A stretch of 64,000 bases of DNA from Oscillospiraceae bacterium (GTDB lineage: Bacteria; Bacillota; Clostridia; Oscillospirales; Ruminococcaceae), in assembly GCA_017505635.1 (NCBI GenBank), contig JAFVOU010000034.1, forward strand, positions 1 through 64,000, read 5' to 3'. Every line of letters begins with the position of its first letter. Within the stretch, counting starts at the first letter, position 1. The position numbers and the translations under genes are program-made. Shown here piece by piece: positions 34,925 through 42,769 of the stretch. A model generated the notes under the pieces. It was not told the origin of the DNA and made no database searches. It saw only the letters and a program-made list of their open reading frames with translations.

Positions 34925-35243
34925 AAATACCTCGGCAGTGTTTTATTTTGATAAACTGAAAAAATTTGCAGTTTAAATATTGACTTTTTGATGTTTTTTG
35001 CCCCCCGGATTTTTGACGGGCCTGCAGCCGTTTTTTTGCAAAACCGATTGGATACAATATTATTTTATTAAATTGATGGGATAAAAAAACAGCTTTTTTT
35101 AAAAATCCAAGCAAACCCACCGGGGGCTTTTACCCTGTGAGTTTTGATAACTTAATTTTGTTAAGTTGTTAACAGTTTGGAAACAATATACAATGTTAAT
35201 GTTTTGTCATATCACATTGATGTTACATCATATCGTGCATAGT
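34925..35243 (-). promoter_or_regulatory. Long 5' leader of the SipW/TasA-like locus
   Basis: Between the promoter at 35251-35278 and the first start codon lie about 320 bases without an ORF. They contain, in transcript order, AACTTAA/TTAAGTT, an imperfect stem AAACTCAC...GTGGGTTT enclosing GGG/CCC, and a GC-rich GGCTGCAGGCCCG...CGGGGGGC segment, interspersed with U-rich stretches. A riboswitch, attenuator or RNA-binding-protein target is plausible. None matched a class I know. Confidence 0.45.
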
Positions 35244-35250
35244 TAATTTT

Positions 35251-35278
35251 ATTATAACACTTTATATAATAAAGTCAA
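35251..35278 (-). promoter_or_regulatory. Candidate sigma-A promoter of the SipW/TasA-like locus
   Basis: Minus strand TTGACT (35273-35278), 16-base spacer, TATAAT (35251-35256), in a strongly AT-rich stretch. Confidence 0.65.
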
Positions 35279-35414
35279 CCGCCGTTGGCCCTTTTACATG
35301 GCGTTTTTATTGCTTTTTTGCCAAAATCTGTGTTTTTGTTGTATGTAGATGGGGTTTGAAAGGTGAAAAACGGCAATGGATTGGACTATAATCTGTGCGG
35401 TCGGCAGGTTTGTA

Positions 35415-35500
35415 TGGGGCGGCGTCCCCGATGCCCCGTTTTTATTTTTCTCTCCCTCCGGTTTTGTAAAAACAAAACCACCTCCCTCGTCAGAGGGAGG
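35415..35500. repeat. Hairpin cluster, GC-rich intergenic repeat
   Basis: Three adjacent hairpins: GGGGC/GCCCC (35416-35436), GGTTTTGT/ACAAAACC (35460-35479) and CCTCCCTC/GAGGGAGG (35481-35500). They end about 30 bases from the stop of the ABC ATPase gene and may serve as its terminator. Nothing else is visible in 35280-35533. Confidence 0.55.
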
Positions 35501-35533
35501 CATTGCGGGGATGGTTTTGGTGGCGGGGGTGGG

Positions 35534-36199
35534 TTAAATTTCGGTCAGGCGGCCGTTTTCCAGCCGCAAAACGCGGTCTGCCATTGGCAAAAGGCTGTTG
35601 TCGTGGGTTATCATCACCACAAGGGTGCCCTGTTCTTTAAGGGAAATTATATTTTGCATAACAAGCTGTGCGCTGTCGGGGTCAAGGTTGCCTGTGGGTT
35701 CGTCACAGAAAAGTATGCGTGGGCAAAGCACCGTTGCCCGCGCAATGGCTACGCGCTGCTGCTGACCGCCCGAAAGCTGGTTTGGCAGATATCCGCATCT
35801 GTCGGCAAGGTCTACCTGACAAAGTGCCCTGTGTGCCATAGCCTGCCGCTGTGCCTTTTTTATGCCGCGGTATTTAAGGCCAAGTTCCACATTCTGCTGT
35901 GCGGTAAGGGAGGAGATAAGGTTGTAACCCTGAAAGATAAAGGCGATGTCCTGCCGGCGGATTTTGCATATGCCGCGGTGACCAATGGCGCAGACGTCCC
36001 TGCCGTTAATGTGCAGACTGCCGCTGTCAAAGGTGTCCAGACAGCTGAGCACATTTAAAAGGGTGCTTTTGCCGCAGCCGCTTTTGCCTGTTATCATACA
36101 AAACTGGCCTGCTTTGCCTTCGAAATCCAGCCCGTCCAGGACTTTGTTGTTCCCTTCGGGGCCTGTGTATATTTTTGTGATTGATTTTGCTTTCAGCAT
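35534..36199 (-). CDS. MacB/LolD-type ABC transporter ATP-binding protein
   Basis: The 221-aa ATPase has Walker A GKSGCGKST, the Q-loop IFQGYNL, signature LSGGQQQRV, Walker B ILFCDEPTGNLD and switch histidine THD. The set is typical of MacB/LolD/FtsE-like lipoprotein or peptide exporters. No permease gene is adjacent: the next gene on one side is divergent spoIVB and on the other the fibre locus starts 255 bases away on the same strand. The partner must be encoded elsewhere or be missing. The ATG at 36199 has AAAGGAGTACCCT upstream. Confidence 0.9.
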   Translation of the reverse strand: MLKAKSITKIYTGPEGNNKVLDGLDFEGKAGQFCMITGKSGCGKSTLLNVLSCLDTFDSGSLHINGRDVCAIGHRGICKIRRQDIAFIFQGYNLISSLTAQQNVELGLKYRGIKKAQRQAMAHRALCQVDLADRCGYLPNQLSGGQQQRVAIARATVLCPRILFCDEPTGNLDPDSAQLVMQNIISLKEQGTLVVMITHDNSLLPMADRVLRLENGRLTEI

Positions 36200-36212
36200 A
36201 GGGTACTCCTTT

Positions 36213-36307
36213 GGTGGCAGGGCGGCAGGAGCAAGCCCCTGCCCTACAGGGTTTGTGGGAATATTTTGGGTGGGGGAATTGCGGGCGACTGATAGTCGCC
36301 CCTACGG
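36213..36307. repeat. Family D repeats in the ABC-spoIVB spacer
   Basis: A GGCAGGGC...GCCCTACAGG hairpin (about 36213-36250) is followed by the 27-base mini-hairpin 36281-36307, identical to 33858-33884. Confidence 0.7.
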
Positions 36308-36407
36308 TTGCGGGGACAATTTATGGCTGGCGGTAATCAGCTTTTTTCGCAAGTTTAATAAGCTGCAATTTCCTGCACATAATAGTTTTATCCGCAGGAG
36401 GTAGATT

Positions 36408-37625
36408 ATGCTTAAAAAATATGCAAGAATTTCTGTGCTGCTGGCAGGGCTGTGTGTGCTGTCTGCCGTTTATATACACTCCCTTATTCCCGACACACTG
36501 TATTTTGCAAAAAACGAAAAGGCAGAGATAAAATCCCTGCCAATGATTACCCTTGCACCAAAAGGCAGTCTTGTCAGCCGCAGTGTACAGAACGGCGATA
36601 TGCCACTTAAATATTCGGCAAGGCTGTTTGGAATTATACCTATAAAGGATGTTAATGTTTCTGCCACAAACAGACGGTATGTATCGGTGGCAGGCACCCC
36701 CTTTGGCATAAAGATGTTCAGCGACGGCGTTATGGTGGTGGGGTTCAGCGATATACCCTCCACAACGGGCTACACCTGCCCTGCAAAGCTTTCGGGCCTT
36801 AAAATGGGCGATGTTATCACGGCACTTAACGACACCCCCTCCCGCACAAATGAAGATGTGGAGGATTTTATTGTGAACAACACGGACAAGCCTGTAAAGG
36901 TCAGCTTTCTCCGTGACGGACAGCAGATGAGTGTCACCCTTGTGCCTGTTATGGACAGGGATACGGGGGTTTACCGCACGGGTATGTGGGTGAGGGACAG
37001 CAGTGCGGGGGTTGGCACAATGACCTTTTATGATATAAACAAGGGAATGTTTGCAGGGCTGGGTCACGGCATAAAGGACACCGACACCCAGCAGGATATA
37101 CGCCTTTTAAGCGGCGAAATTGTGCCCGTGAGCATTATGGGGCTTACCAAGAGCAAAAACGGCGAAACCGGCGAGCTCAAGGGCAATTTTCTGACCGATA
37201 TACCAATGGGCAAAGTGCTGGCAAACAGTGCCAACGGTGTGTACGGAACGATATTTATGCCGCCTTCCGAAAATATGATGGAGGTGGCATCGCCACAGGA
37301 GATAACGGTTGGCGAGGCATATATTCTGACCACCATAAACGGCACAAAGGCAAAAAAGTATGATATCGTTATAGAAAAAATTGCCCTGACCGGCAGCAAC
37401 CAGAACAAAAACCTTGTGGTGCGCATAACCGACCCGGAGCTTTTGAGCCTTACGGGGGGAATTGTGCAGGGTATGAGCGGCAGCCCCATAGTGCAGAACG
37501 GCAAGCTTGTGGGGGCGATAACCCACGTTTTTGTAAATCAGGTGGAGCGGGGTTACGGCGTATTTGCACAGAATATGATTTTCAGTATGGACAATGCACA
37601 GAAGGTTCACGGAAAAACAGGCTAG
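36408..37625 (+). CDS. spoIVB: SpoIVB stage IV sporulation peptidase
   Basis: The 405-aa protein is a sporulation-specific serine peptidase secreted from the forespore to activate SpoIVFB and pro-sigma-K. It has an N-terminal membrane anchor, a PDZ domain (YTCPAKLSGLKMGDVITALND) and the S55 peptidase with GLGHGIKD (His220) and QGMSGSP (Ser357). Its presence implies an endospore former. In most Clostridia spo0A follows; here a small ORF and an RmlD-like gene follow instead, so the usual neighbour is missing. AGGAGGTAGATT precedes the ATG. Confidence 0.95.
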   Translation: MLKKYARISVLLAGLCVLSAVYIHSLIPDTLYFAKNEKAEIKSLPMITLAPKGSLVSRSVQNGDMPLKYSARLFGIIPIKDVNVSATNRRYVSVAGTPFGIKMFSDGVMVVGFSDIPSTTGYTCPAKLSGLKMGDVITALNDTPSRTNEDVEDFIVNNTDKPVKVSFLRDGQQMSVTLVPVMDRDTGVYRTGMWVRDSSAGVGTMTFYDINKGMFAGLGHGIKDTDTQQDIRLLSGEIVPVSIMGLTKSKNGETGELKGNFLTDIPMGKVLANSANGVYGTIFMPPSENMMEVASPQEITVGEAYILTTINGTKAKKYDIVIEKIALTGSNQNKNLVVRITDPELLSLTGGIVQGMSGSPIVQNGKLVGAITHVFVNQVERGYGVFAQNMIFSMDNAQKVHGKTG

Positions 37626-37662
37626 CTGATGATTATGTCCACTGGTACTCTGATTTTATATG

Positions 37663-37671
37663 TGCTATAAT
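37663..37671 (+). promoter_or_regulatory. Extended -10 promoter before the small ORF
   Basis: TGTGCTATAAT carries an extended -10 (TGC plus TATAAT at 37666-37671). No good -35 is visible. The predicted transcript would start about 35 bases before the GTG at 37714. Confidence 0.45.
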
Positions 37672-37713
37672 AAAGGCACTGATAAATATTGAAGTATAGC
37701 GGCGGACAGACCT

Positions 37714-37863
37714 GTGAGCAGATACGAAAGAGCACTTGCCGAGTTTAACATTAAAACAATCGGATACAGAAATAACGGTGCTCCCGCTCTGGGAATAGCT
37801 GTGGCAAACACACTGAACTGCCTGCTTGGCACCGGCGAGGAATATTCACCGGACAACGGGTAA
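37714..37863 (+). CDS. Small hypothetical protein (49 aa, GTG start)
   Basis: An ORF of 49 codons starting with GTG and preceded by GGCGGACA reads SRYERALAEFNIK and then a NNGAPALGIAVANTLNCLLG stretch. It follows a possible extended -10 promoter and ends 28 bases before the RmlD-like gene, with an in-frame stop just upstream of its start. I do not recognise a family. It could be a real small protein, or a fragment of a decayed gene. The evidence is position and ribosome binding site only. Confidence 0.45.
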   Translation: MSRYERALAEFNIKTIGYRNNGAPALGIAVANTLNCLLGTGEEYSPDNG

Positions 37864-37891
37864 AATATTGCAAGATACGGAGGCGGTAAAT

Positions 37892-38680
37892 ATGATGCTG
37901 GTAACAGGTGCAGGCGGATTTGTGGGCGGCAAAATTATGCAGATATGCAAGGATGCAGTTGCCTGTCCTTCCCTGCAGGGACTTTGCGAAGAACAGATAA
38001 AAAGAATTGTGGAACAAAGCAATGCCGATGTAATTATCCACACCGCCGCCATATCCGATATAGGTGTTTGCGGTGCAAACCCGGAGGCTTCATACCTTGC
38101 CAATGTGCAGATACCTGTGTGGATTGCAAAGGCGGCAAAGGGCAGAAAGCTTGTGTGTTTCAGTTCCGACCAGGTTTACAGCGGTCTTGAACAGGACGGG
38201 CCATACACCGAAGACACAGTAAAGCCTGCCAACATTTATGCACAGCACAAGATTGAAATGGAACAGCGGGTGCTTGATATCGACCCCGATGCGGTTATGC
38301 TGCGTGCCCAGTGGATGTATGACTGGTACACCAGAAGGGGCAACTATTTTATGAATATACTTAATGCAAAAGACTCTGTGGCTTTCAGCTCGCAGCAGTA
38401 CCGAGGTGTGACCTATGTAAAGGAAGTTGCCGAAAATATGGAAAAGGCTGCTTTGCTTCCGGGCGGAGCCTACAACTTTGGCAGTGAAACCACAAAATCC
38501 ATTTATGAAATCACAAAGGAATTTGTTGCACTTATCGGCAAAAATATTGCTGTGGAAGATGCACCGCCACGGCACAATCTGTGGACCGACTGCACAAAAG
38601 CAAAAAAATGCGGAGTGACATTCAAAAGCGTGGAAGATGGGCTTAAAGACTGTGCAAGGGATTACAAGCTTATTAAATAG
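37892..38680 (+). CDS. RmlD-like NAD(P)-dependent sugar reductase
   Basis: The 262-aa short-chain dehydrogenase has the Rossmann motif VTGAGGFVGG at its start, HTAAISDIG and CFSSDQVYSG, and the catalytic YAQHK. It is most like dTDP-4-dehydrorhamnose reductase (RmlD), the last step to dTDP-rhamnose, and RmlC lies 7 kb away. Family RmlD proteins are usually about 285 aa, so this one is slightly short. Start choice: GGAGGCGGTAAAT before 37892. It is probably cotranscribed with the small ORF, and a strong terminator follows. Confidence 0.85.
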   Translation: MMLVTGAGGFVGGKIMQICKDAVACPSLQGLCEEQIKRIVEQSNADVIIHTAAISDIGVCGANPEASYLANVQIPVWIAKAAKGRKLVCFSSDQVYSGLEQDGPYTEDTVKPANIYAQHKIEMEQRVLDIDPDAVMLRAQWMYDWYTRRGNYFMNILNAKDSVAFSSQQYRGVTYVKEVAENMEKAALLPGGAYNFGSETTKSIYEITKEFVALIGKNIAVEDAPPRHNLWTDCTKAKKCGVTFKSVEDGLKDCARDYKLIK

Positions 38681-38691
38681 TACACAACAAA

Positions 38692-38725
38692 AAAAGACGT
38701 TATCGGCGATAACGTCTTTTAGTTT
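38692..38725 (+). terminator. Terminator of the RmlD-like gene
   Basis: Stem AAAAGACGTTAT/ATAACGTCTTTT followed by TTAGTTTT, 12 bases after the stop codon. Confidence 0.9.
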
Positions 38726-38780
38726 TATTGTGCTTATTCTGCGCCCTTGTTTACAAATCCGGCACTTGTTTTGGAACAGA

Positions 38781-38856
38781 CAAAGAGATTCTTCGCTGAC
38801 GCTCAGAATGACAAAAGGGAACTCTCATAATGACAAAAGAGAACATTCCGAATGAC
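38781..38856 (+). repeat. Family C remnant C3 with triplicated end
   Basis: Only the right half of family C remains (GAGATTCTTCG...CTCAGAATGAC, ending at 38812). The right terminus is then repeated twice more in decayed form as CTCATAATGACAAAAG and TTCCGAATGACC, to 38856. Confidence 0.65.
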
Positions 38857-38939
38857 CTTTTGTTTTATTATATTAAGCTGATATTTTGGATTTCGCTCAA
38901 CTTAATGACTTTGGATGTTTTCCGCCCTCAGTTTTTATA

Positions 38940-40055
38940 TCAGAACAGTGCCTTGTAAATTTCCATCATTTCTTCCACAGAGAATTTTACATAGCTCTGG
39001 TTGAGCAGTCTCTGCTGGGATTTTTCTACGCTGAATGCAAAGCTTTCGATTTCTTCTTCCTTCATGCCGTATTCGTGCAGTGGTTTTTTTGCGATGATTT
39101 TGCCCAGCAGTTTTTCAATTTCAGGGTAAACATCATCAGGGTTGCAGTCCATAAGACCGCCAAGGAATGCGTTGAGTTCAGTGATAAAGCCTGTAGGGTT
39201 TGCTGCCTGGTAGTGCTTGAACACCTCGGTGAGGAACTGATAGTTTGCTTCGCCGTGGGTTACATGGTAGGCACCGCTTAACGGATAGCTCATTGCGTGC
39301 ACAGCACCTGTGCCTGCGTTGGCAAAGCTGATGCCTGCAAGGTCGGAAGCAACAAGAAATTCTTCCAGCAGGTTAAAGCGGTGTTCAGGGCCTTTTTCCA
39401 CAATTTCGCGGAATCCTCTGATAATCATTTCCATAGCCTGTTTTGCAAACATTCTTGTGTAAAGGTTTGCCCTTGGGGAAACATAGCTTTCGATTGCGTG
39501 GATAAGTGCATCGATTGCACTTGTTGCAAAAAAGTCGTACGGAAGTTCTGTAAGCAGGTCAGGAATAATAATTGCATAGTCAGGGAAGATTGTAGGGTCT
39601 GCAAGACCAACCTTTGTGCCCATATCCACAAATTCTGCAATTGAAACACTGCTTACCTCGCTGCCTGCGCCGCAGGTTGTAGGCACTGCGATAATAGGCA
39701 GAACCTTTTCCAGAGGAATTTTGCGCTGATAGTAGTCCGCTGCATCACCGCCGCCGCCGAGAACAAGAATTTTTGCCATATCGATAACAGCACCGCCGCC
39801 GATTGCAACAACTCTTTCGCAGTCGGTTGCACGGAAATCTTTAAGCATTGCATTTACCATTGCGTCGGTAGGTTCGCCCTTGCCGTAGTCGCTTTTAAAG
39901 AAAACCTTTGCACCGCTGATTTTGTCTGCAAAGTATTTGTTGTAGATTGTTTTTGTGGCAAGGATAAAGTCTTTTTCGCCGATATTGAATTCTTTTACAA
40001 ATTCTGCACAGTCTGCGTACTGATGCACCTGTGTTGTGTTCTGAAACATTTTCAT
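38940..40055 (-). CDS. Iron-containing alcohol dehydrogenase, 4-hydroxybutyrate dehydrogenase-like
   Basis: The 371-aa protein is a group III iron-dependent dehydrogenase. The nucleotide-binding AIGGGAVIDMAK, the phosphate loop AVPTTCGAGSEVSS and the metal region DALIHAIESYVSPRAN followed by HAMSYPLSGAYHVTHGEAN are clear. Its overall pattern matches 4-hydroxybutyrate dehydrogenases, which reduce succinate semialdehyde in succinate- or GABA-to-butyrate fermentation. Other substrates are possible, because no 4-hydroxybutyryl-CoA gene is adjacent. It is transcribed alone, divergent from the EcsC gene. AAAAGGAGACAGCAGAA precedes the ATG. Confidence 0.9.
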   Translation of the reverse strand: MKMFQNTTQVHQYADCAEFVKEFNIGEKDFILATKTIYNKYFADKISGAKVFFKSDYGKGEPTDAMVNAMLKDFRATDCERVVAIGGGAVIDMAKILVLGGGGDAADYYQRKIPLEKVLPIIAVPTTCGAGSEVSSVSIAEFVDMGTKVGLADPTIFPDYAIIIPDLLTELPYDFFATSAIDALIHAIESYVSPRANLYTRMFAKQAMEMIIRGFREIVEKGPEHRFNLLEEFLVASDLAGISFANAGTGAVHAMSYPLSGAYHVTHGEANYQFLTEVFKHYQAANPTGFITELNAFLGGLMDCNPDDVYPEIEKLLGKIIAKKPLHEYGMKEEEIESFAFSVEKSQQRLLNQSYVKFSVEEMMEIYKALF

Positions 40056-40180
40056 TTCTGCTGTCTCCTTTTAAGGTTTAGGTACATATAATATAATTTA
40101 ATACTATCACACAATCTTTACATTTTCCAGTTATTTTATGTACAATAGGTATATAACACAATTACAGCAGGGAGGACGAT

Positions 40181-40975
40181 ATGAAGATTTTTGATTTTCG
40201 CACACCATTGCAGAAAGAATGGGATAAGCTTGAAAAACAGGAAACCGCATTTTTAAATAAAAAAAGCACAAAACAGCAGTCAAAACTGAACGCCCTGCTG
40301 GAAGAAAAGGTGCCTGCCAGTCTGCAGTCCACTTTGGACAATGCATTCAACAAGGCATTCCATACTGTGTTTACCAGGGGCACAGGGATAATAGAAAAGA
40401 CCTACAACAAGGAAAAGGCACAGGAAACCGCCTTTATCAACCACACCCTTGCCGCAAAGGCAAAGCCAAAGCGCAAGGCACTTAAACGTGTGTCAAAAAC
40501 CGCAGGCAGGGCGGCAAATGCAAACCTTGCAGTGTCCACAGCTGCCGGTGTAGGTCTTGGGGTGCTTGGCATAGGCATTCCCGATATTGTGCTGTTTGTA
40601 AGCCTTGTGCTTAAAAATATGTATCAGATTGCCACAAGCTACGGCATTGATTACAACAAGGATAAAGAGCGCAAATTTATACTTTTGGTAATACAAGGTG
40701 CGCTGACTTTTGGCGAACAGCAGCAGTGGATTGACCAGGAAATTGACTATTTTATCGATTACGGTCATTTCCGCAGTGAAAAAGGCATTGATGAATATAT
40801 AAATGACTGCGCAAAATGTATGTCGGGCGAGTTGCTTTATATGAAATTTCTGCAGGGCATACCGCTTGTGGGCGCCATTGGCGGCGCATACGACTTTGTG
40901 TATATGAAGCAGATAAACGAATATGCAAGGATAAAATATTACAAGCGTTTTTTAAGCGAAAAGATGTACAGATAG
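40181..40975 (+). CDS. EcsC family protein
   Basis: The 264-aa protein has an N-terminal charged helical part and the EcsC core: STAAGVGLGVLGIGIPDIVLFVSLVLKNMYQIATSYG, written here only in part, followed by GALTFGEQQQ and PLVGAIGGAYDFVYMKQINEYA. EcsC-type proteins are membrane-associated and of poorly known function, and no EcsAB transporter genes are near. GGGAGGACGAT precedes the ATG. The gene is convergent with the hydrogenase and shares a bidirectional terminator with it. Confidence 0.88.
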   Translation: MKIFDFRTPLQKEWDKLEKQETAFLNKKSTKQQSKLNALLEEKVPASLQSTLDNAFNKAFHTVFTRGTGIIEKTYNKEKAQETAFINHTLAAKAKPKRKALKRVSKTAGRAANANLAVSTAAGVGLGVLGIGIPDIVLFVSLVLKNMYQIATSYGIDYNKDKERKFILLVIQGALTFGEQQQWIDQEIDYFIDYGHFRSEKGIDEYINDCAKCMSGELLYMKFLQGIPLVGAIGGAYDFVYMKQINEYARIKYYKRFLSEKMYR

Positions 40976-41088
40976 ATAAATTTATACCTGAAGTGCATCT
41001 TCTCTGCCGCCGCGACTGGCGAATTGATATTATAAAAACATCCGGAATGACCAAACATCATAACAAAAAATATTCATCCATATAAAAA

Positions 41089-41117
41089 AAACACTCCGTT
41101 TTTTACGGAGTGTTTTT
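41089..41117. terminator. Bidirectional terminator between EcsC and hydrogenase genes
   Basis: Stem AAACACTCCGT/ACGGAGTGTTT flanked by A-run and T-run. Confidence 0.9.
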
Positions 41118-41137
41118 TGTTTTATTCGCTTTGTAAA

Positions 41138-42607
41138 TTATTCTTCATCTGGCAGATTTCTTGGGCCTTTTTCTTCTCTTGGGCGGATATCAGCACATTT
41201 TACTGCGCCCTTGATTGTTTTTTCCATTGCGTGTTCGCTGTAGGCATCAATCTGCAGTTTGTTTTTAACGCTGTGTGTCAGGTTGCCTGCGCCGTTGATA
41301 CAGCCGCCCTGACAAGCCATGCCTTCGATAAAGTTGCCGTTGAGCAGATTTTTGGAAAGGCGTACAAGGGCTGCCTTGCATTCGTCAATGCCGCTGCAGA
41401 CAACAGGATTGAAGGCTTTTTCGTCGCCGTCCATTTCGCGGATAGCCTGTTTTACTGCTTCCACAAGACCGCCGCTGCGTGCAAAGATTCGGCCGTATTC
41501 GCTTGCGTCGTAAAGCATAGCGCTGTCAAGGGTTTTAAGGTCGATGTCCTTTGCATCAAAGAGAGCCTGAAGTTCTTCAAATGTGATAACGCAGTCAACA
41601 GCACCGCCAACGTGTTCCTTCTTGTATTCCATTTTCTTTGCTGTGCAAGGGCCGATAAACACAACTCTTGCCAGTGGGTCAACTTCTTTTATGTATTTTG
41701 CAATTTCAACCATAGGGCTGTTGTTGTGGCTTACATATTTTGTAAGTTCAGGATAGTACTTTTTGATGTAGTCCACAAATGCAGGACAGCAGCTGGAGGT
41801 AAGCAGACCTTTTTCGAGAAATTCTTCTGTTTCGCTGAGTGCAACCATATCTGCGCCAAGGGCTGCTTCCACAACGCTGTAGAAGCCAAGCTTTTTGATG
41901 CCTGCCACAACCTGACCAAGTTTTGCCCAGTTGAACTGGCTTGCGATTGCAGGTGCAACAACTGCATAAACACGGCTGCCTGTGCGTTTGGATTCTTTAA
42001 GCAGACCGATTGCATTGAGGATGTAGGATTTCTGTGTAATGGAACCGAACGGGCACATATTTACGCAGGCACCGCAGCTGATGCATTTGTCGTTGTCAAC
42101 TTTGGCTGCCTTGTGTTCATCCATTGTGATTGCGTTGACCTTGCAGGCAGATTCGCAGGGGCGTTTAAAGTTCTGGATTGCGCTGTAAGGGCAAACCTTT
42201 GCACAGAGGCCGCATTCAACACATTTGGATTTGTCAATATGTGCTTTTTTGTTTTCGTCAAATGTAAGTGCACCGCGTTTGCAGATGTCTTCGCAGTGGT
42301 GTGCGATACAGCCGCGGCAGGCATTTGTAACCTCGTAGCCGCCCTGTGGACATTCGTCACAGGCAATGGAGATAACCTCGATAACGTTAGGGTTTGTTTT
42401 GTCGCCGCCCATGGCGATTTTGATACGTTCGCTTACGATTGCCCTTTCCTTGTAAACACAGCAGCGGAAAGTAGGTTCGCCGCGTGGAACAATCATTTTG
42501 GGAATATCTGTTATATTTTCAAGCAGTGTGCCCTCAAAAGCTTCTTTTGCAACAGCTTTAAGCACACGGTATTTGAGATACTGAACCTGAGTGTCAAATT
42601 TTCTCAT
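41138..42607 (-). CDS. Group B-like [FeFe] hydrogenase
   Basis: The 489-aa protein has four cysteine clusters in its first 190 residues (CRGCIAHHCEDIC, CVECGLCAKVCPYSA, CESAC, CISCGACVNMCPFGS) that should hold [4Fe-4S] centres. The H-cluster domain then carries L1 TSSCCPAFV, L2 IGPCTAKKMEY and L3 GMACQGGC. The TSSCCPAFV form and N-terminal layout match group B monomeric hydrogenases, whose physiological direction is unsettled. L3 has Gln where most enzymes have Pro (MACPGGC). No maturation genes (hydE, F, G) are in the window. CAGGAAGGTGCATT precedes the ATG. Confidence 0.92.
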   Translation of the reverse strand: MRKFDTQVQYLKYRVLKAVAKEAFEGTLLENITDIPKMIVPRGEPTFRCCVYKERAIVSERIKIAMGGDKTNPNVIEVISIACDECPQGGYEVTNACRGCIAHHCEDICKRGALTFDENKKAHIDKSKCVECGLCAKVCPYSAIQNFKRPCESACKVNAITMDEHKAAKVDNDKCISCGACVNMCPFGSITQKSYILNAIGLLKESKRTGSRVYAVVAPAIASQFNWAKLGQVVAGIKKLGFYSVVEAALGADMVALSETEEFLEKGLLTSSCCPAFVDYIKKYYPELTKYVSHNNSPMVEIAKYIKEVDPLARVVFIGPCTAKKMEYKKEHVGGAVDCVITFEELQALFDAKDIDLKTLDSAMLYDASEYGRIFARSGGLVEAVKQAIREMDGDEKAFNPVVCSGIDECKAALVRLSKNLLNGNFIEGMACQGGCINGAGNLTHSVKNKLQIDAYSEHAMEKTIKGAVKCADIRPREEKGPRNLPDEE

Positions 42608-42735
42608 AATGCACCTTCCTGTATATATTTTATAAAATCAGTATAAGACCGAATTGTAGAAAAATCAACATTTTGCGGCACTTATTCAGCTGTTAATCAT
42701 ATTTTTGTCGCTTTGAATAAATAAAGCAAAAATAA

Positions 42736-42763
42736 TATCGGCTTTATAGGAATAAAGCCGATA
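42736..42763 (-). terminator. Terminator of ispDF
   Basis: Perfect 12-bp stem TATCGGCTTTAT/ATAAAGCCGATA with loop AGGA, followed on the minus strand by TATTATTTTTG. Confidence 0.85.
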
Positions 42764-42769
42764 AAAGTA

